The notes below the pieces were generated by a model, which saw only the letters and a program-made list of their open reading frames with translations, had not been told where the DNA came from and ran no database searches. From Chloroflexota bacterium (GTDB taxonomy: Bacteria; Chloroflexota; UBA4733): DNA of 29,801 bases. Location of the stretch: contig JAMCTA010000155.1 of NCBI GenBank assembly GCA_023381895.1, positions 1 to 29,801 on the forward strand. The letters are read 5' to 3'. The translations under genes were made by a program, and so were the position numbers. The first letter of the stretch is position 1. Each line of letters opens with the position of its first letter. Positions 8,345-15,361 of this stretch are shown here, piece after piece.

Positions 8345-9910
8345 TCAGCTTGGTATGACGATGTTCTCCAGAACTTCCTCTCCCTGCTCAACCACCGTCA
8401 CTATTCCCCTAGTCAGCACCCAGATCCGGGTCGAGGTGTGTTCCAGAAAGGCACGGTCGTGAGTCACGGTGATGCTGGTTCCTGGAAATTTCACGAGTGC
8501 CTCCTCTAGCCGCTCACGTGCCGGAGTGTCCAGATGGTTGAGTGGCTCGTCCAGGAGGAGCAGATTGGCACCTGAGAGTACCAGCAGAGCAAGCTGAAGG
8601 CGTTGCCGCTCACCAAGGCTGAGCTGCCGTACGGGCGTAAACACGTGGTCACTGCCAAACAGAAAGAAGTGGAGATGCCCGCGCGCCGCCGCCTCATCCA
8701 GGGGAGCTTGGCGGCGGACGAGAGAGAATGGCGTCTCATCCAGATCCAGTGAGCTCTGATCTTGCGTGAGGAAGCCGGTGCGAGTGCTGGGGCCGATGCG
8801 AATGTCTCCAGATAAGGGTAGCTGCTGTCCAGCAAGTGTTCGCAGTAACGTACTCTTGCCCGTCCCGTTGGCGCCAACGATGCCGATGCGCTCGCTCTGC
8901 ATGATCCTAGTGGAAAAAGGCTGACACAGGGCGTGTCCTCCGTACCCGAGAACCAGGTCGGTGATCTCTGCAACGAGCTGACTACTAGGAGCAACGGTGG
9001 AGAAATCCAGTTTGACATTCCACTGACTTCTGGGCCGTTCCAGCCATTCCTCAGAGCCCATCTGACGCTCGAGGCGCCGCTCGCGCACTTTTGCTTGGCG
9101 CGCTCCCTTCTTGGCTTTCTTGAGGATTACGAAGTCGATCGTCGAGGCTTCCATGTGCCTGGCGCGCTCTTTCTCGCGCCGAATCTGGTCTTCAATGCGC
9201 TCACGCCAGCGCTGTTGCTGGTTGTAGCGTTGCCATTCCTCTTCCTGCTCTCGCTCTCTCGCACTCTTGTACGCATCGTAGCCGCCGTGGTAACTCTTTA
9301 GCTCCGCATTCTCGAGAGCAAAGATGCGGCCGGCCACCTGATTGAGCAGAGTGCGGTCGTGTGACACGACGACCGCTGCCCCGTCGTAGCCCTGCAGGAA
9401 CTGCTCGAGCCAGCGAACACCTGTGATATCGAGATGATTTGTTGGCTCATCGAGGAGTAGGAGATTGGCTTCTGAGAGCATCAGCGCAGCCAGTAAGAGT
9501 CTCGTCAGCTGACCACCGCTGAGTGTCCCGAGGTCCGTCGTCGCATCCACGCTGTCAAGGTCGAGCTCGTGAAGCGTGTGATGCAACTGCGAGAGTGTTG
9601 CACCGGTGGCGGGGGCCCGGTACTCCTTCGGGTTAAGCCAGTAGTATCCGAGCTCGCTGAACAGGCCGGCAGCGATGCCAGTCAAGTCGGATGCGTCTTG
9701 CGGGAGGTAGCCGATGATTGTTCCTGGTGCGAGGCTCACGGTCCCGCCGTCTGTCGCCATCAGACCGGCTAGGGCGCGCAAGAGGGTGGTCTTGCCGCTG
9801 CCATTCGCTCCGACAATGCCTACTCGCTCGCGAGAACCAACTTTGAAATGAGCGCGGTCCAGGAGGACCCGCCCAGGAACCGACAGTGTCAGATTGTGCG
9901 CTTCGAGCAT
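8345..9910 (-). CDS. ABC-F family ATPase (ribosome-associated translation factor or ribosome protection type)
   Basis: About 521 residues with two ATP-binding cassettes and no membrane segment. Cassette 1 has Walker A GANGSGKTTLL, signature LSGGQLTRLLLA and Walker B LLLLDEPTNHLD. Cassette 2 has GANGTGKSTLL, signature LSLGERQRLQLA and LLLLDEPLNHLD. Between them is a long, highly charged helical linker (YKSAREREQEEEWQRYNQQQ through ARQAKVRERRLERQ), the P-site-tRNA interaction region of ABC-F proteins. These act on the ribosome E site, either relieving stalled translation or displacing antibiotics. The second signature has Leu in place of the first Gly, as in some resistance-type members. The frame extends upstream to a GTG at 9991, but that 27-residue extension looks non-native; the ATG at 9910 starts the family's usual MLEAHNLTL strand. 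It is probably cotranscribed with the SGNH hydrolase gene. Confidence 0.9.
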   Translation of the reverse strand: MLEAHNLTLSVPGRVLLDRAHFKVGSRERVGIVGANGSGKTTLLRALAGLMATDGGTVSLAPGTIIGYLPQDASDLTGIAAGLFSELGYYWLNPKEYRAPATGATLSQLHHTLHELDLDSVDATTDLGTLSGGQLTRLLLAALMLSEANLLLLDEPTNHLDITGVRWLEQFLQGYDGAAVVVSHDRTLLNQVAGRIFALENAELKSYHGGYDAYKSAREREQEEEWQRYNQQQRWRERIEDQIRREKERARHMEASTIDFVILKKAKKGARQAKVRERRLERQMGSEEWLERPRSQWNVKLDFSTVAPSSQLVAEITDLVLGYGGHALCQPFSTRIMQSERIGIVGANGTGKSTLLRTLAGQQLPLSGDIRIGPSTRTGFLTQDQSSLDLDETPFSLVRRQAPLDEAAARGHLHFFLFGSDHVFTPVRQLSLGERQRLQLALLVLSGANLLLLDEPLNHLDTPARERLEEALVKFPGTSITVTHDRAFLEHTSTRIWVLTRGIVTVVEQGEEVLENIVIPS

Positions 9911-9927
9911 CAGGGGCCTCACATTGG

Positions 9928-10065
9928 ACAAGGGTACGCAGGTCAGTGGGGATAGGCTTGCGAAAGATGCTCGATGCACGCGGTTGCGCACCTCATGAAG
10001 CCACGGCGACGCGGGACGGACTCACCTCTCTCGCAACTGCCGCGCTTAGCTCAACAAGGGTACGC
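9928..10065. repeat. Direct repeat ACAAGGGTACGC, two copies
   Basis: The 12-mer ACAAGGGTACGC occurs at 9928-9939 and again at 10054-10065. Both copies lie in the leader of the ABC-F gene, downstream of its predicted promoter. It could be a binding site or form alternative RNA pairings; chance is possible. Confidence 0.4.
9943..9996 (-). CDS. Possible upstream leader peptide of the ABC-F gene
   Basis: An ATG at 9996 opens a 17-codon frame (MRCATACIEHLSQAYPH) that ends in TGA at 9943, 32 bases before the ABC-F start and inside the leader predicted from the promoter at 10091-10119. Resistance-type ABC-F genes in other bacteria are often controlled by attenuation through short upstream frames. 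Here the evidence is only position and length: no clear ribosome site precedes the ATG, so this is speculative. Confidence 0.2.
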   Translation of the reverse strand: MRCATACIEHLSQAYPH

Positions 10066-10090
10066 CCACTCCTGATGACCTCAATAAGCA

Positions 10091-10119
10091 AGTATGAATG
10101 TCAGCCTGGTCACTGTCAA
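10091..10119 (-). promoter_or_regulatory. sigma70-type promoter for the ABC-F gene
   Basis: On the minus strand there is a perfect -35 box TTGACA (10114-10119), a 17-base spacer and a -10 box CATACT (10091-10096, 4 of 6). Transcription would begin near 10084, giving a leader of roughly 175 bases before the ABC-F ATG at 9910. This is unusually long and leaves room for attenuation. Confidence 0.6.
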
Positions 10120-10314
10120 ATTGCCAATCGAGGTGGGGTTGCGACCAGATCGATCGCCCAGTCTGTTTTGCTCGGCATAAGAAGGCAGATCTGTCGCTGC
10201 TGTGCGCAGTGGGACCTGACTGGTCGCGGTGGGTGATCGACGGAAAGGTGAAACTTGCCAGATGTTGGGCTGAGCGAAGGGGCTACGGGGTCAAAGACAG
10301 CGCGGGAAGACACG

Positions 10315-10340
10315 GCCGCAGCCACGTTCGTGTCTGCGGC
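10315..10340. other. Strong hairpin upstream of rmlB
   Basis: GCCGCAG (10315-10321) pairs perfectly with CTGCGGC (10334-10340). Inside, after one mismatch on each side, CAC and GTG pair around a GTTC tetraloop. There is no following T-run, so it is not a standard terminator. It lies about 100 bases before the rmlB start and could be a leader structure or an operator. Confidence 0.45.
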
Positions 10341-10439
10341 GACTACTGAGACGAGGGTTGGCGCACGAGAGCGGCATGGATGCATACATCGCCGTACAAT
10401 GGCGTGCAGTACGAGGTTCGGCGAAGGGATTATTCGTCC

Positions 10440-11471
10440 GTGAAGAAGTTGCTCATCACTGGTGGGGCCGGGTTTATTGGCAGTAACTTCGTGCGGTACG
10501 TAGTTCAGAAGACACCAGACTACCAGGTTACCGTGCTCGACAAGCTCACCTACGCCGGCAACCTCGCTAACCTAGATGGCGTCCTCGATGGTGCCCGCGT
10601 CCGCTTCGTTCAGGGGGACATTTGTGATCCAGCGATAGTAGACCCGCTCGTGAGGGAGCACGATGCTGTCGTGAACTTTGCAGCGGAAACGCACGTCGAT
10701 CGGTCGCTCCTGAACCCTGGCGCCTTTGTGCAGACGGACGTATTCGGTACGTATGTGTTGTTGGAGGCGTGTCGTCGCGCTGGGGGGACTCGTATGGTGC
10801 AAGTATCTACCGATGAGGTCTATGGTGACGTGTTGCCAGGAACGCAGTCACTGGAAACCGACCGTCTCAATCCACGCAGCCCGTACTCAGCAAGTAAGGG
10901 TGGTGGTGACTTGCAATGCCTTGGCTTCTTTCACACGTACCAGGTTCCTGTGTCTATCACTCGGGCTGCGAATACCGTCGGACCGTTTCAGTATCCTGAG
11001 AAGCTCGTGCCTCTCATGAGCACCAATGCAATCCTGGGTCTACCTCTACCGGTATACGGTGATGGCCAGCAGGTGCGGGACTGGCTGCACGCATCTGATC
11101 ATTGTGCCGCGATCGACCTTGTCCTGCATCGTGGAACTCCGGGTGAAGTCTACAACGTTGGTGTTGGCTATGAGCGTCCGAACATTGAGGTCGTGGAGCT
11201 GATCCTCACAGAGCTGGGTGCACCACGGTCGCTCATCCGTCACGTTGCTGATCGGCAGGGGCACGACCGCCGCTACAGTCTCAACTGCCAAAAGGTGCGG
11301 GCGCTTGGTTGGTCCCCCACCTATACCTTTGAGCGCTGCATTCGCGAGACGGCGAGGTGGTATGCGGAGCACCGACCGTGGTGGGGAGCCATCCGTGCAC
11401 GAGTGGATTTTCAGAGCTACTATCAGCAGAACTATGAGCACCGATTGCAGCCGGCAGCGCCGCCTGCATAG
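10440..11471 (+). CDS. rmlB: dTDP-glucose 4,6-dehydratase
   Basis: About 343 residues of the extended short-chain dehydrogenase family. It shows the NAD-binding TGGAGFIGSNFVR at the N-terminus, the catalytic VSTDEVYGD segment with the Asp-Glu pair of dehydratases, and the YxxxK dyad in SPYSASKGGGD. Also present are the substrate-region motif VGPFQYPEKLVPL and VYGDGQQVRDWLHASDH, which is highly typical of RmlB. It converts dTDP-glucose to dTDP-4-keto-6-deoxyglucose for rhamnose and other deoxysugars. A longer frame begins at an ATG at 10380, but family members start right before KKLLITGG, so the GTG at 10440 (AAGGG 11 bases upstream) is preferred. rmlA, rmlC and rmlD are not beside it; it leads into coaX with an about 20-base gap. 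Confidence 0.9.
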   Translation: MKKLLITGGAGFIGSNFVRYVVQKTPDYQVTVLDKLTYAGNLANLDGVLDGARVRFVQGDICDPAIVDPLVREHDAVVNFAAETHVDRSLLNPGAFVQTDVFGTYVLLEACRRAGGTRMVQVSTDEVYGDVLPGTQSLETDRLNPRSPYSASKGGGDLQCLGFFHTYQVPVSITRAANTVGPFQYPEKLVPLMSTNAILGLPLPVYGDGQQVRDWLHASDHCAAIDLVLHRGTPGEVYNVGVGYERPNIEVVELILTELGAPRSLIRHVADRQGHDRRYSLNCQKVRALGWSPTYTFERCIRETARWYAEHRPWWGAIRARVDFQSYYQQNYEHRLQPAAPPA

Positions 11472-11493
11472 TTGTCTGTGATTGGCGGAGACG

Positions 11494-12270
11494 ATGCTGC
11501 TCGTTGCGGATGTTGGGAACTCGCAGACGGTGTTTGGGCTCTATTCCGATGAGACGCTCGTGGAACAGTGGCGGCTGCACACCGATCATCAGCGGTTGCC
11601 GGATGAGTGGGGGGCTACTCTGCTCACTCTGATGTCGAGCGCTGGGTTGGTGCGCGAAGTCGTCGATCATGCTGCAATCGCCAGTGTTGTTCCTCCAGTG
11701 ACACCAGCCCTAACGGTGGCCTTGGAGCGACACCTTCGCTGCGATGTCTGGGTAGTCACTGCGTGCGATATACCGTCAATCCGTCTCGATGTTGATGAGC
11801 CGCTTGCGGTTGGTGTAGACCGTCTGGTCAATGTATTCTCTGCGCGGCAGCTGGCGCGGGGACCGTTAATCGTGGTGGACTTCGGGACCGCCACGACCTT
11901 CGATGTGCTTAGTGCTGATGATGCCTTTCTCGGAGGAGCCATTGCTCCCGGCCCGGGGATCGCGGCAGAGGCGCTGTTCTCGCGAGCGGCGTTGTTGCCC
12001 CGGATCGCGCTTGCTGCACCGCCGCGTGCCATAGGGCGCACCACGGTTACCAACATGCAATCAGGTCTCGTCTTAGGTTATGCCGCCCTGGTTGAAGGTT
12101 TAGTGACGCGTATGCTTGCAGAGCTCGGGCAACGTGCCACCGTGTTTGCCACAGGCGGTTGGGCGGAAACACTCGCTCCGCTCTGCAACGGTATCGATCG
12201 TGTCGAGCCAACTCTTACGCTTCAAGGCTTGAGAATCCTCTGGGAGCGGTGCAAGGGTAGGCGGTCGTGA
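11494..12270 (+). CDS. coaX: Type III pantothenate kinase
   Basis: About 258 residues of the ASKHA-fold CoaX family, which phosphorylates pantothenate in the first committed step of CoA synthesis and needs a monovalent cation. The phosphate-1 motif is VADVGNSQTVFGLY at the N-terminus, DEPLAVGVDRLVN is the substrate-side segment, VVDFGTATTFDV is the second phosphate motif, and GGAIAPGPGIAAEALFSRAALLP and FATGGWAE are further family blocks. The ATG at 11494 matches the family start but its GCGGAG lies only 3 bases away; a TTG at 11482 would add four residues but has no visible ribosome site. Its TGA overlaps the coaBC GTG, so the two are translationally coupled. Confidence 0.92.
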   Translation: MLLVADVGNSQTVFGLYSDETLVEQWRLHTDHQRLPDEWGATLLTLMSSAGLVREVVDHAAIASVVPPVTPALTVALERHLRCDVWVVTACDIPSIRLDVDEPLAVGVDRLVNVFSARQLARGPLIVVDFGTATTFDVLSADDAFLGGAIAPGPGIAAEALFSRAALLPRIALAAPPRAIGRTTVTNMQSGLVLGYAALVEGLVTRMLAELGQRATVFATGGWAETLAPLCNGIDRVEPTLTLQGLRILWERCKGRRS

Positions 12271-13490
12271 CGAGCCCAGTGGTAGGTTGCCGCATCGCGG
12301 TGGCTGTCTGCGGAGGCATCGCAGCTTATAAGGTTGCTAGCCTGGTCAGCCAGCTGGTGCGACTTGACGCGCAGGTGGATGTGCTGATGACGGAAGAGGC
12401 GAAGCGATTCGTCTCTGCGCTGACATTTGGAGCACTGACGCATCGTGCTGTCCACGAAGATCCCTGGCAACTCGATAACCAGGGAGAAATTGCTCACATC
12501 GCACTCGCCCGGAGTATCGATCTCCTCGTTGTAGCCCCTACCACGGCCCATACTCTTGCGCGACTCGCCCACGGCCTTGCTGACGATGTCGTGACCCTCG
12601 TTGCGCTAGCGACGCCGGCGCCGGTTCTCCTAGCGCCGGCGATGGACGCTGGGATGTACGGACATCCGGTAGTGACGGAGAACATCACGACATTGCAACA
12701 GCGCGGCTACCACGTTGTGGGTCCCCGATCCGGTCGGCTTGCTTCAGGGCTAACTGGCTTGGGGCGGCTGGCCGAGCCAGATGAGATTGTTGCGGTCGTG
12801 GAGGCGCTGTTGCACTTGCGTCGAGACCTTGCTGGCGTCCGTATCGCAGTGACTGCGGGTGGCACGCAAGAGCCTATTGATCCAGTACGGTTCATTGGAA
12901 ATCGCAGCTCGGGAAAGATGGGGTACGCCATTGCCCAGGCCGCGGCGGAACGAGGTGCAGATGTTACACTAGTTAGTGCTCCTACGTCACTCCCGGTGCC
13001 ACCACAAGTGACGCGGGTGGCGATTCAGACCGCACTCGAGCTGCGTGAGGCGCTTCATGGTCTCCTGGGTCAAGTAGATGCCATTATTCAGGCGGCAGCC
13101 GTCGCGGACTATAGGGTAGCGGACCCAGAGACTACCAAGATCAAGCGTTCCGGTGAGACACTCGTGCTTGAGCTCGTGGAGAACCCCGACATCATTGCCG
13201 AGGTTGGGGCGCTGCCGCAGCATCCGCTTCTTGTAGGATTTGCGGCCGAGACAGGTGCTCACCTGGATGAAGCGCGGGCAAAGCTGCGGCGGAAGGGACT
13301 CGATCTGATCGTGTTCAATGACGTCTCGAAGCAAGGCAGTGGCTTTGAGTCTGATACGAATGAGGTGACATTAGTCCCTGCACGCGGAGAGCCAGAAGTG
13401 CTCCCATTGCTGCCGAAGCTCGATGTGGCGCACCGACTCCTTGACCGCGTGCGCGACATGCTCCAAGCGAGTGCCCGTAGTGTTTTGTGA
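12267..13490 (+). CDS. coaBC: Bifunctional phosphopantothenoylcysteine decarboxylase / phosphopantothenate-cysteine ligase
   Basis: A 407-residue fusion. The N-terminal flavodoxin-like CoaC part shows VCGGIAAYK (FMN binding) and AHIALA with His77 at the place of the catalytic His. The C-terminal CoaB part has VTAGGTQEPIDPVRFIGN, SSGKMGYAIAQ, AAAVADYR, KIKR and LVGFAAET, typical of the ligase. Together they turn 4'-phosphopantothenate into 4'-phosphopantetheine with cysteine and CTP. Three CoaC positions differ from the textbook enzymes: PASANT reads PTTAHT (His95), the Asn of PxMNxxMW is Asp127 (PAMDAGMY), and the reductive-step Cys is Ser160 (GRLASGLTG). The last change, and probably the second, also occur in relatives from similar phyla. 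It starts with GTG overlapping the coaX stop. Confidence 0.93.
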   Translation: MTSPVVGCRIAVAVCGGIAAYKVASLVSQLVRLDAQVDVLMTEEAKRFVSALTFGALTHRAVHEDPWQLDNQGEIAHIALARSIDLLVVAPTTAHTLARLAHGLADDVVTLVALATPAPVLLAPAMDAGMYGHPVVTENITTLQQRGYHVVGPRSGRLASGLTGLGRLAEPDEIVAVVEALLHLRRDLAGVRIAVTAGGTQEPIDPVRFIGNRSSGKMGYAIAQAAAERGADVTLVSAPTSLPVPPQVTRVAIQTALELREALHGLLGQVDAIIQAAAVADYRVADPETTKIKRSGETLVLELVENPDIIAEVGALPQHPLLVGFAAETGAHLDEARAKLRRKGLDLIVFNDVSKQGSGFESDTNEVTLVPARGEPEVLPLLPKLDVAHRLLDRVRDMLQASARSVL

Positions 13491-13578
13491 CGTGTGGCAT
13501 ACTAAGGAAGCGTGGGGTTCTGGAAGTACGGGATCCGGGCGACTGGGTAAGATGCTGCGAAGCTGAGGAGCAGAAAAA

Positions 13579-13770
13579 TTGGCTGGCAAGAGGGACGTTG
13601 CAACCTCCAAGACGAACGTAACTGCGCGTGATAAGTCTGCGCGTTCGACTGGCCATACGTGTGGCAAGTGCGCAAAGCCGATCACCGATCGTGATCTGCT
13701 GATTGTCAAGCAGCTTGGTGGTTGGACAACATCGACGTATCATCGCGATTGCTATCGTCTGGCGAGCTAG
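13579..13770 (+). CDS. Small LIM-like zinc-finger protein
   Basis: A 63-residue protein starting with TTG, 9 bases after a GAGGAG ribosome site. The first 27 residues are basic and rich in Lys, Arg, Thr and Ser, and are probably unstructured. The rest is a single zinc module with C28-x2-C31, then 23 residues, then H55-x2-C58, ending TYHRDCYRLAS. That spacing is the first half of a LIM domain (C-x2-C-x16-23-H-x2-C). I do not recognise a named family. The basic tail could contact nucleic acid or ribosomes, but this is a guess. It follows coaBC by 88 bases, and a clear terminator hairpin comes right after its stop. An extended -10-like motif TGG-CATACT at 13495-13503 could give it its own transcript. 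Confidence 0.72.
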   Translation: MAGKRDVATSKTNVTARDKSARSTGHTCGKCAKPITDRDLLIVKQLGGWTTSTYHRDCYRLAS

Positions 13771-13786
13771 CCCATCTAGCTCTAGG

Positions 13787-13820
13787 AGAGGCAGCCAAGG
13801 GCACCCTTGGCTGCCTCTTT
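13787..13820 (+). terminator. Rho-independent terminator after the small zinc-finger gene
   Basis: AGAGGCAGCCAAGG (13787-13800) pairs perfectly with CCTTGGCTGCCTCT (13805-13818) around a GCAC loop, and T residues follow. It lies 17 bases after the stop codon. The stem could also help stop transcripts coming from the convergent rRNA methyltransferase gene, although on that strand no T-run follows. Confidence 0.85.
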
Positions 13821-13903
13821 GTGCTGTCCGCCACGTGCAGTGAAGCTGGACACTGAGTAAGCGCACTCGCGTCGGCGCACCCCGTTCTGATCTATGAGGA
13901 GCC

Positions 13904-15295
13904 TCAATGCGTGCTCTCTTGGGAAAGCAAAGTGACGGTCTCAATGTGGTACGTCTGAGGGAACATATCGACGAGCTGGACCCATCGCACGGCCCAACCA
14001 CGGGACACCATGAGACGGAGATCACGAGCGAGATGGGCAGGCTCGCAGGACACGTAGACAAGCCAGCGAGGTGAGCCATGGGAGAGTGCCTCGATCAGTT
14101 CAGACGAGAGCCCGGAGCGGGGTGGGTCGATCACGACGAGGTCGACCCCTTGAATCAGCTCTGGAGGGGGGTGAAGCGCATCTCCGCGATGCAATGAAAC
14201 CTTCTCGCTGAGCCCGCGCTCAGCGAGCGTCATGCGTCCCAGGCGAACAGCCTCGAACGCGATCTCGATGCCGTCGACGTGGTCAACGAGTTCAGCAACG
14301 CCCACAGCGAACAGTCCTACTCCACAGAAGAGGTCGAGGACTGTGCGGGCACTAGTTTCCTCGACTGCTCGGCGTACGACCTCGAGCAGCGCCTGTGCTT
14401 GTTCAGTGTTCACTTGAAAGAAGGTTCGCGGGCCGACCGCGAACTGCTGCCGTCCGATGCCCTGAAGCAGTGTCGCTTCACCCATCAGCACGTCAACGTC
14501 TAGCTGGCGGTGCACCTTGGGCTCGTGGCGCGTGCCATTGAGCCGGACCACCCCTTGGACGAAGGGACATGCCTCTGCAAGAAGCTGAGCGAGGCGCTTG
14601 GATTGCCGGAGAACACCAGTGGTTGCCCAGAAGATGACAAGCGCTCGTGCTTCTGTCGAAGTTGTCCCAATGCGGATCGCAATCTCCTCGATGCCTGTTG
14701 ATCTGTCGCGAAGAATGGCTTCAGCAAGCGGTGCTTGCAGGCTGTCGAGAGCACGGTTGATGAGAGGATGGCTGATGAGGCATTCCTGGATGGGAATGAC
14801 GTCGTGCGCGTGGGACCTACGAAATCCCAGCTTGCCGCACTCGTCAACGATGAATTGTGCGACCGACCGATAGTGCAGTGGGTGAGCAGCTGCTACTGAT
14901 GGCAACACTGAGACACCGCTCAGGTGGCCCAAGCGCTGGAGTGTGTCGCGCAGGATCTGCTCTTTCTGACGCACTTGCTCGTCATAGGGCAAGTGCTGCC
15001 ATTGACAGCCGCCGCATCCAGCTTCAACGTACGTGCACGGCGGCGTGACACGGAGTGGCGAAGGGTCGAGGAGTTGTACGATACGACTACGAGCGGCACC
15101 GCGGACCGTTGCTATGCCGCTAAGCTCGGCACGGTCGCCAGGAGCGCCACCTTCCACGAAGACGGCTTGTCCATTATCCAGCCGAAAAACAGCCTCGCCT
15201 CCCAGAGCCAGGCCGCGAGCCGTTCCTATTGCCGTCTGCGCCTGCGGCGCATCATCACGTCGTGCTGGGATGCGGCGAGGGGAGTCGCTCACCAC
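13904..15295 (-). CDS. 23S rRNA (uracil-5-)-methyltransferase, RlmD/TrmA family
   Basis: 463 residues. An N-terminal TRAM-type RNA-binding domain (AVFRLDNGQAVFVEGGAPGDRAEL) is followed by the iron-sulfur motif CTYVEAGCGGCQWQH with a later Cys in QECLISHP. The C-terminal methyltransferase has DLFCGVGLFAVG (SAM binding), VVIDPPRSGL, the catalytic cysteine in YVSCEPAHLARD and the HIETVTLL base motif. The enzyme makes 5-methyluridine in 23S rRNA or tRNA; family membership is secure, the exact target (U1939 or U747 of 23S, or tRNA U54) is not. It begins with a GTG preceded by GGGAG, 66 bases after gatB, and is the last gene of the minus-strand RNase J operon. Confidence 0.9.
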   Translation of the reverse strand: MVSDSPRRIPARRDDAPQAQTAIGTARGLALGGEAVFRLDNGQAVFVEGGAPGDRAELSGIATVRGAARSRIVQLLDPSPLRVTPPCTYVEAGCGGCQWQHLPYDEQVRQKEQILRDTLQRLGHLSGVSVLPSVAAAHPLHYRSVAQFIVDECGKLGFRRSHAHDVIPIQECLISHPLINRALDSLQAPLAEAILRDRSTGIEEIAIRIGTTSTEARALVIFWATTGVLRQSKRLAQLLAEACPFVQGVVRLNGTRHEPKVHRQLDVDVLMGEATLLQGIGRQQFAVGPRTFFQVNTEQAQALLEVVRRAVEETSARTVLDLFCGVGLFAVGVAELVDHVDGIEIAFEAVRLGRMTLAERGLSEKVSLHRGDALHPPPELIQGVDLVVIDPPRSGLSSELIEALSHGSPRWLVYVSCEPAHLARDLRLMVSRGWAVRWVQLVDMFPQTYHIETVTLLSQESTH

Positions 15296-15361
15296 ATCGA
15301 CTCCCTTCGCGGCCGCTCTCGATGTTGTTGACGCGGTGTCATCTGCAGCACAGCATGAGCG

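Larger units (their letters stand above)
9911..10439. other. Divergent intergenic region between the ABC-F gene and rmlB
   Basis: This 529-base gap separates divergently transcribed genes. It holds a good minus-strand sigma70-type promoter at 10091-10119, a possible 17-residue upstream peptide at 9943-9996, a 12-base direct repeat at 9928-9939 and 10054-10065, and a strong hairpin at 10315-10340. A TACAAT motif at 10395-10400 on the plus strand, with no good -35 partner, is a weak candidate promoter for rmlB. The several short open frames across it share no recognisable protein features and mostly lack ribosome sites. Confidence 0.6.

Noticed and set aside
9911..9991. 27-residue N-terminal extension of the ABC-F protein from a GTG at 9991
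   Set aside because: The extension does not look like the family, and the ATG at 9910 begins the usual first strand.
10098..10385. Several short frames on both strands between the ABC-F gene and rmlB
   Set aside because: They overlap one another and the ABC-F promoter, and none shows a ribosome site or motif.
13315..14079. 254-codon minus-strand frame across the coaBC end and small zinc gene
   Set aside because: It crosses the terminator and two supported genes and contains no known motif.
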